Shown: in pieces, positions 58,387 to 64,000 of the stretch
Numbering within the stretch: position 1 is the stretch's first letter
Layout of the letters: each line of letters begins with the position of its first letter
Assembly: GCA_037976565.1 (NCBI GenBank)
Contig: CP137672.1
Span: 34,302,737 to 34,366,736, forward strand
Source of the DNA: Mesocentrotus franciscanus
Lineage: Eukaryota > Echinodermata > Echinoidea > Camarodonta > Strongylocentrotidae
Length of the DNA: 64,000 bases
Reading direction: 5' to 3'
Program-made: the position numbers and the translations under genes
Notes under the pieces: generated by a model
Database searches by the model: none
Told to the model about the DNA's origin: nothing
Seen by the model: only the letters and a program-made list of their open reading frames with translations

Positions 58387-59033
58387 ATACCTCCGGGAGG
58401 GGAAGAAGGGGGGAGGGAAATTTTCAGTGTCGCCATCACGGCCAATGACCCCATTTCTGTCTTGGGCTATTGTCTTTATTTTAATTAGTCTATTTATAAT
58501 TTTGTTTATTTCATTTTCTTAATCAGTAATTATCAGTTAAATTTCCCTGTCGTTAATAATTTAACTCACTTAATTAACATGTGCCATTTTCATTTTTTTC
58601 AGCGCCCAAAAATGTAATCACTCTTGTCTTGCCAACTTGATCGATTGATTTTCACTGATTTTTTCATATTGTGCCCCCACTGACATCATTCAGTTTTGCC
58701 CATTTCTTCTCATTTTGCACGGCATGGACGGCATTAATTTTTCGACCCCCGGCCCCCAATCGACAGTAAACTTTTCAATCCATAAGGCCCTATAGCTATT
58801 ACCCCGCAGCCACTAGCTACCAAAGAGATTCGATCATACACAACCACCGACGCCACCTGCACCGTGTCCCATGGTGTCTTTTTGGCACGTCTGACTTAAT
58901 TTTTTTATATTTCACTTTGCCCTAGCCCCCCACCACCACCATTGTGGGCCATGTATTTTATATTGGATTTCTATTTTAACCCTACCAGCTCTCTTATAAT
59001 AATGTTCTTACATTGCCCCTTCTCTTTCATTAG
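58387..59033. other. Noncoding, no gene seen
   Basis: C-rich and T-rich runs (ccccccacc, ggggggagg) and A+T-rich sequence; no repeat that I can match elsewhere in the window. Confidence 0.45.
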
Positions 59034-59218
59034 GAAAGATGATCTCAAAAACATCTCAACTCAAGGTCAAACAGTTAGGCAGTTACTCGGATCCTGCTGT
59101 AAAAGACTGCATCAGCAGCATCACACCTCGGTCATACATTGTCGTTACAGATTACAAGATCTTGTGCTTACATCATCGTCACCATTACATAACTTTCACC
59201 CCGATTTTTTTTATTTAG
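59034..59218 (+). CDS. Possible terminal exon, unrecognised
   Basis: After a pyrimidine-rich acceptor (ccccttctctttcattag) a frame of 60 codons runs to TAG: KMISKTSQLKVKQLGSYSD, then ITPRSYIVVTDYKILCLHHR and a hydrophobic end. It looks like coding sequence in composition, but I do not recognise the family, and no partner exon is visible in the window. It may be chance. Confidence 0.25.
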
Positions 59219-59515
59219 CAGTATCAAGTAATTTTATTAACGTTTATTAACTCATTTATCAACAAATAATAAATGATATATCTCAAATGCAACACAACAT
59301 AGTATTACATAAATAAAATAAAGGCAACAAATGAAGGTGGGGTGCTGTCTCTTGAACACTCATTTTTAAAAGTTGCTAAACTTTTCAAGAAGTTTTAATA
59401 TTTTGAAGTAAAATCCATAATGATTCCATATTATGATTTATTTATTTATCAACATGCTACATTACCATGTAAGGCACCGGAATATAGTGATGCGTATATT
59501 TTCTATATAACAAAT

Positions 59516-59660
59516 TATTAATGTTATTATTATTATTATTTTTATTATTATTATTACTATTATTATCATGATTATTTTTGTTATTATTATAATCATTTTC
59601 ATTATTATCATTATTATTATTTTTATTATCATAATTATTATCATTATTATTATTTTTTAT
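59516..59660. repeat. (ATT)n-rich microsatellite
   Basis: attattatt runs with scattered interruptions. Asn- and Ile-rich minus frames are artefacts. Confidence 0.85.
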
Positions 59661-60231
59661 AACAAATATCCAGTTTAGCATCCATTATTTATTTGTCATT
59701 ACTTGAATAAAGATTAATTAAAAAATGTTTATTTCAAAGAACAACAAAAAATAACAAAAAATAATTTCATGATAGAGATTAGCGGTGAGGCACATTTAAG
59801 TCTCGTGAATAGGCGATCGCTTCGTAATTCGACACTCGGTTATTTCCTCTCTGTTTTTTCTCTCTCTTTTTTTTCTCTCTCTTTTTTAAAACTCTCTCAA
59901 AATTACATTGATGTTCATCTAACTATCTAACTAAAAGTATAAAAATCGTTTTAATTGATCGATACAATGAACTTACAATGAACCTATGAAGAAACTGAAT
60001 ATATTATACGAAGTACAAGAAGGACAGCAATACAGTTTAATCCATCAAACATAATTTCATTCAATACTTTTTCATTCCAAATGCCCATACGGGATAGGCA
60101 GAAAGTTTGTGGAGATAGCATGAGTGAGATACGACCAGTGACCACTGACAAATATTGATGTAAAATATGCAAAAGGATAGAGAGTGAGAGCCTGAGAGGA
60201 GGGGTAGGGGTAGTGAGAGTCAGGAAGACTC

Positions 60232-60235
<4 letters not shown>

Positions 60236-60262
<27 letters not shown>
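60236..60262. repeat. (GA)n dinucleotide repeat
   Basis: An uninterrupted GA run of about 27 bp. A poly-G run (about 12 bases) follows at 60535-60546. The rest of 59661-60868 shows no gene. Confidence 0.9.
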
Positions 60263-60263
<1 letters not shown>

Positions 60264-60868
60264 CAAGAACGAAACAAGTGAGGAGGATCCAATCCAATAC
60301 ACACCATAAATCAAATAAAGTCAAGTATGACGAGAAACTCAGTCCACATGTTTACAAATAATTCAAATATTTTGGCGGGAAGGCCAGATATTAAAAAATA
60401 ATCATTTTTTTCCATTTGGCAAGTTATATCATATAATCATTGTTGTTCATGATTTAAGAGAAAGTGGTCTAAAGAAAAATATGTCAATGGATTCCTCAAA
60501 ACAAAAACAAAAACAAAAAAGGTACTGCATTGTCGGGGGGGGGGGTGTAGCTGGCCCCGACAGCTTTAATTTGGCTGCTAAAGAGGTAAATCAAGGTTCG
60601 AGGGAAATAAAGAACGTCATCTGACACAAGATGGAGTTCCTTGTTACCTATCGGGAACCTTTTCAGCACTCGTCTGGCTGAGCTTCATTAATAAAGATTT
60701 CTTGAAGTACCACTGGGGGTTGTTGTTGTTTTTATTTCCGTATAATAAAATCAGATAAAATATACATACAAAGTAATCATACAGAGAAAAGGGACAAAAT
60801 ACGGCTGGTAGCCCATTTTCAGCTGTAACTATCATGTTGCTGCTGGTCTCCCATGGGGCCAGTTCCAT

Positions 60869-61160
60869 GGGGGTGTTTCACAAAGACTAAGATCGACTTT
60901 AAGTTGGACTTAACTACTTATGACAGGCCATTCATGCCACTGGATGCTCTCACCAATAATGATCTTTAGATAATATTTTTTCCTTCAATAATGAATTATC
61001 AAAAAATGTAAATTCTGTAGATTAATTTGTGACCATAATTATTTTGTATGTCCCTTGAGAGACCAATGCCAGTTAATGGTGAGAGCAAACATTGGCATGA
61101 ACGGCCTGATATAGTTAAGTCCAACTTAAAGTCGATCCTAGTCTTTGTGAAACACCCCCC
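60869..61160. mobile_element. MITE with ~90-bp terminal inverted repeats
   Basis: The left end gggggtgtttcacaaagact and the right end agtctttgtgaaacaccccc are complementary. Pairing extends through gatcgactttaagttggact and on to the ggccattcatgcca/tggcatgaacggcc words, with indels. It is about 292 bp and noncoding; a common deuterostome MITE type. Confidence 0.88.
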
Positions 61161-61387
61161 GGAAAGCGTATATAAGCTTAAATTCAGGCCGAGGATGGAG
61201 TATGAATCTTAAAAACATGCCCTGTTCATTTAATTGTGATGTGTTTTTCGTTGTTTTTATTTTAAAACTATATTTTTGCAGCAGATAAATATTGTTTCAT
61301 TGAAGAATTTGCAATCTTGGAGACGATATAAGGCCTAAATTTGTTATGAAAAATATGACATAAGTCACTATGTAATGCACTCCTCCA

Positions 61388-61482
61388 AAGAAAAAGAAGG
61401 AAAGAGTGAAAGAAAGAAAGGAAGAAAGAAAGAGAGATAAAATAGAAAGACAGTGAAAGACAGACAGAAAGGAAAGACACTC
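61388..61482. repeat. GA/GAAA-rich purine tract
   Basis: gaaagaaagg and agagagat units. The Phe/Leu/Ser-rich minus frame is its artefact. 61483-61867 shows no gene. Confidence 0.75.
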
Positions 61483-61867
61483 CAGATTGGGAGCTCAATA
61501 GTAATGATGCTATATTCAACATTATGTAAAAGAAGTAGGCCAAATATTTTCAAATAGTAGATGAGGTAAAGAATGTCAAGAATGTATTCTTTGTATTAGT
61601 ATTTGAAAAGTTATAGCAATGCATGGCAACAATATTGTATATAGGGTATATTAGAGCCTCTGCAAATTAGCGGAGTAAATATACATTATGTGAATAATCA
61701 ATATTTTTTATCTCCGGGAATTGGGGGCGCAATTCACCTCTATGTTCGGGCTAACATAGAGATATCTCTATGAAAGCTAATTCGGAGGCGGAGCATACTG
61801 TTTTTCGCTTTAAACTCATAATAAGCTCTTTCGGAGGGCACTTGTATTGAATAATAATAATAATAAT

Positions 61868-62110
61868 GTTAATATAGGTTTTCCCGCCCAATTTCATCAG
61901 AGTTGCGTTCGAATTCATGAATAGGCGTTCAAGTTCGAACGATTTTCGTCAACTCTCTGCTCTCATGGTTCATTTTCATTCTTTGAGCTTTCAATTTCGT
62001 TTTATATCATTCCTTTTAAATTGTATTTCATTCAATTTAGAGAGAAATCCATTCAATATAATGACGCAAAGTTGTCATTCAATATTTCGCGCCACCTGGA
62101 TAGACGTTCA
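61868..62110. repeat. Inverted copy of the dispersed repeat at 35325-35580
   Basis: Shared in reverse complement: cccaatttcatcagagttgc, gaattcatgaataggc, tcaactctctgctctcatgg and attgaatggatttctctc-type words over about 240 bp at roughly 85% identity by eye. Class unknown. Confidence 0.75.
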
Positions 62111-62502
62111 ATTTCGTCCTTGATACCGATTTCGATTTAATTTATAGGCACACACCATCGCACTTTGAACAAGTTCTGTAGTTCTATATATACAGTATAT
62201 GTAATTCTTACCGCAATTTTTTTTCACGTCATATTTAATTTTGTTTTCACTGTTTTTAATTATATAATTTCATTCTATTTTTAAAGTTTCATAATGTTTA
62301 TTTTACTCATATTTAAGCCTGAGTCAAAACGTTTAACCGACGGTTAAACGACCGCATTCATCAAAACCGTTTAGCATTTCTCGCTCCGTTTAACCGTTAT
62401 TTTCTTGCAGTTTGTTACATGCGTGTTGGTTTTGTTTTTGTTTTTGTCCTTAAAATTTTGTTCATATTTGCATCGGCACATTGACGCCGATTCATTTGTT
62501 TT

Positions 62503-64000
62503 CAGACCTCCGTATCGGCAACAAAGTCCCGCCAATAATTATTGTTTTTAGACCTCCGTATCTGCAACAAAGTCCCGCCATTAATTATTGTTTTTAGACC
62601 TCCGTATCGGCAACAAAGTCCCGCCATTAATTATTGTTTTTAGACCTCCGTATCGGCAACAAAGCCCCGCCAATAATTATTGTTTTTAGACCTCCGTATC
62701 TGCAACAAAGTCCCGCCATTAATTATTGTTTTTAGACCTCCGTATCGGCAACAAAGTCCCGCCATTAATTATTGTTTTTAGACCTCCGTATCGGCAACAA
62801 AGTCAAGCCATTAATTATTGTTTTTAGACCTCCGTATCGGCAACAAAGTCAAGCCATTAATTATTGTTTTTAGACCTCCGTATCGGCAACAAAGTCCCGC
62901 CAATAATTATTGTTTTTAGACCTCCGTATCGGCAACAAAGTCAAGCCATTAATTATTGTTTTTAGACCTCCATATCGGCAACAAAGTCAATCCATTAATT
63001 ATTGTTTTTAGACCTCCGTATCGGTAACAAAGTCAAGCCATTAATTATTGTTTTTAGACCTCCGTATCGGCAACAAAGTCAAGCCATTAATTATTGTTTT
63101 AGACCTCTGTATCGGCAACAAAGTCAAGCCATTAATTATTGTTTTAGACCTCCGTATCGGCAACAAAGTCAAGCCATTAATTATTGTTTTTAGACCTCCG
63201 TATCGGCAACAAAGTCCCGCCAATAATTATTGTTTTAGACCTCCGTATTGGCAACAAAGTCAAGCCATTAATTATTGTTTTTAGACCTCCGTATCGGCAA
63301 CAAAGTCCCGCCAATAATTACTGTTTGTAGACCTCCGTATCGGCAACAAAGTCCCACCATTAATTATTGTTTTTAGACCTCTGTATATATCGGCAACAAA
63401 GTCCCGCCAATAATTATTGTTTTAGACCTCCGTATCGGCAACAAAGTCAAGCCATTAATTATTGTTTTTAGACCTCCGTATCGGCAACAAAGTCCCGCCA
63501 TTAATTATTGTTTTTAGACCTCCGTATCGGCAAAAAGTCCCGCCAATAATTATTGTTTTAGACCTCCGTAGCGGCAACAAAGTCAAGCCAATAATTATTG
63601 TTTGTAGACCTCCGTATCGGCAACAAAGTCCCGCCATTAATTATTGTTTTTAGACCTCCGTATCGGCAACAAAGTCCCGCCAATAATTATTGTTTTTAGA
63701 CCTCCGTATCGGCAACAAAGTCAAGCCATTAATTATTGTTTTTAGACCTCCATATCGGCAACAAAGTCAATCCATTAATTATTGTTTTTAGACCTCCGTA
63801 TCGGTAACAAAGTCAAGCCATTAATTATTGTTTTTAGACCTCCGTAGCGGCTACAAAGTCAAGCCAATAATTATTGTTTGTAGACCTCAGTATCGGCAAC
63901 AAAGTCCCGCCATTAATTATTGTATTGAGATCTCCGTATCGGCAACAAAGTCCCGCCAATAATTATTGTTTTTAGACCTCCGTATCGGCAACAAAGTCAA
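62503..64000. repeat. 46-bp satellite array, ~32 copies, continuing past the window edge
   Basis: The unit reads gacctccgtatcggcaacaa then agtcccgccattaattattg then ttttta. Two main variants (cccgcc and caagcc after aagt) and a ttaatta/ataatta variant alternate. Because 46 is not a multiple of three, the short frames on both strands are artefacts. 62869-63060 and 63649-63840 are identical with a 780-bp offset, showing a larger duplication. Confidence 0.95.

Noticed and set aside
63002..63653. Repeated frames on both strands resembling a repeat protein
   Set aside because: They arise from the 46-bp satellite; the unit length is not a multiple of three, so each frame lasts only a few units.

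Overview
The window looks like a sea urchin (echinoid) or close deuterostome nuclear genome. It is A+T-rich and intron-dense, with short exons bounded by GT/AG. It carries an alpha carbonic anhydrase of the kind linked to biomineralisation, an echinoderm-style TRIM gene, a THAP gene, and a heavy load of LINEs, TIR elements, MITEs, foldbacks and satellites. No species can be named from the sequence alone. There are no prokaryotic features, CRISPR arrays or operons.

Layout. 1-5217: no gene recognised; probably the 5' flank or first intron of the next gene. 5218-13039 (+): eight exons of a secreted, probably GPI-anchored alpha carbonic anhydrase with an insertion of about 113 residues rich in Gly/Asn/Trp; its large sixth intron is full of MITEs and a long hairpin. 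13040-18668: its 3' flank, two more TIR elements and a duplicated segment. 18669-42660 (-): a gene of nine phase-compatible coding exons. The first eight encode the N-motif/BRCT region of the DBF4 family and the ninth encodes a complete RING-B-box-coiled-coil TRIM protein. I read it as a DBF4-N/TRIM fusion of about 820 aa. Its introns hold two jockey-superfamily LINEs, an RTE fragment, two 140-bp tandem arrays carrying nuclear-receptor DR1 motifs, a SAP-domain pseudogene, a minisatellite with two nested insertions, and two perfect or near-perfect hairpins.

44816-51929 (-): a THAP-domain gene with three recognisable exons, an in-frame stop, a 1-nt frame break and a last exon running into a repeat. 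Its first intron holds a 4.8-kb element with arms of about 1 kb. 52030-58386: a repeat copy split by a 5.9-kb TIR element with 6-bp GTATAC target-site duplications. 58387-64000: mostly noncoding, with microsatellites, a MITE and a 46-bp satellite that runs off the window edge.

The carbonic anhydrase and the fusion gene are convergent (3' ends about 5.6 kb apart). The fusion and THAP genes share the minus strand and do not overlap. Nothing suggests that the three genes act in one pathway. The most notable finding is the DBF4-N/TRIM gene model; next are the nested TIR insertions and the carbonic anhydrase with its low-complexity insertion. Several 1-nt frame breaks fall in short homopolymers and could be assembly errors.
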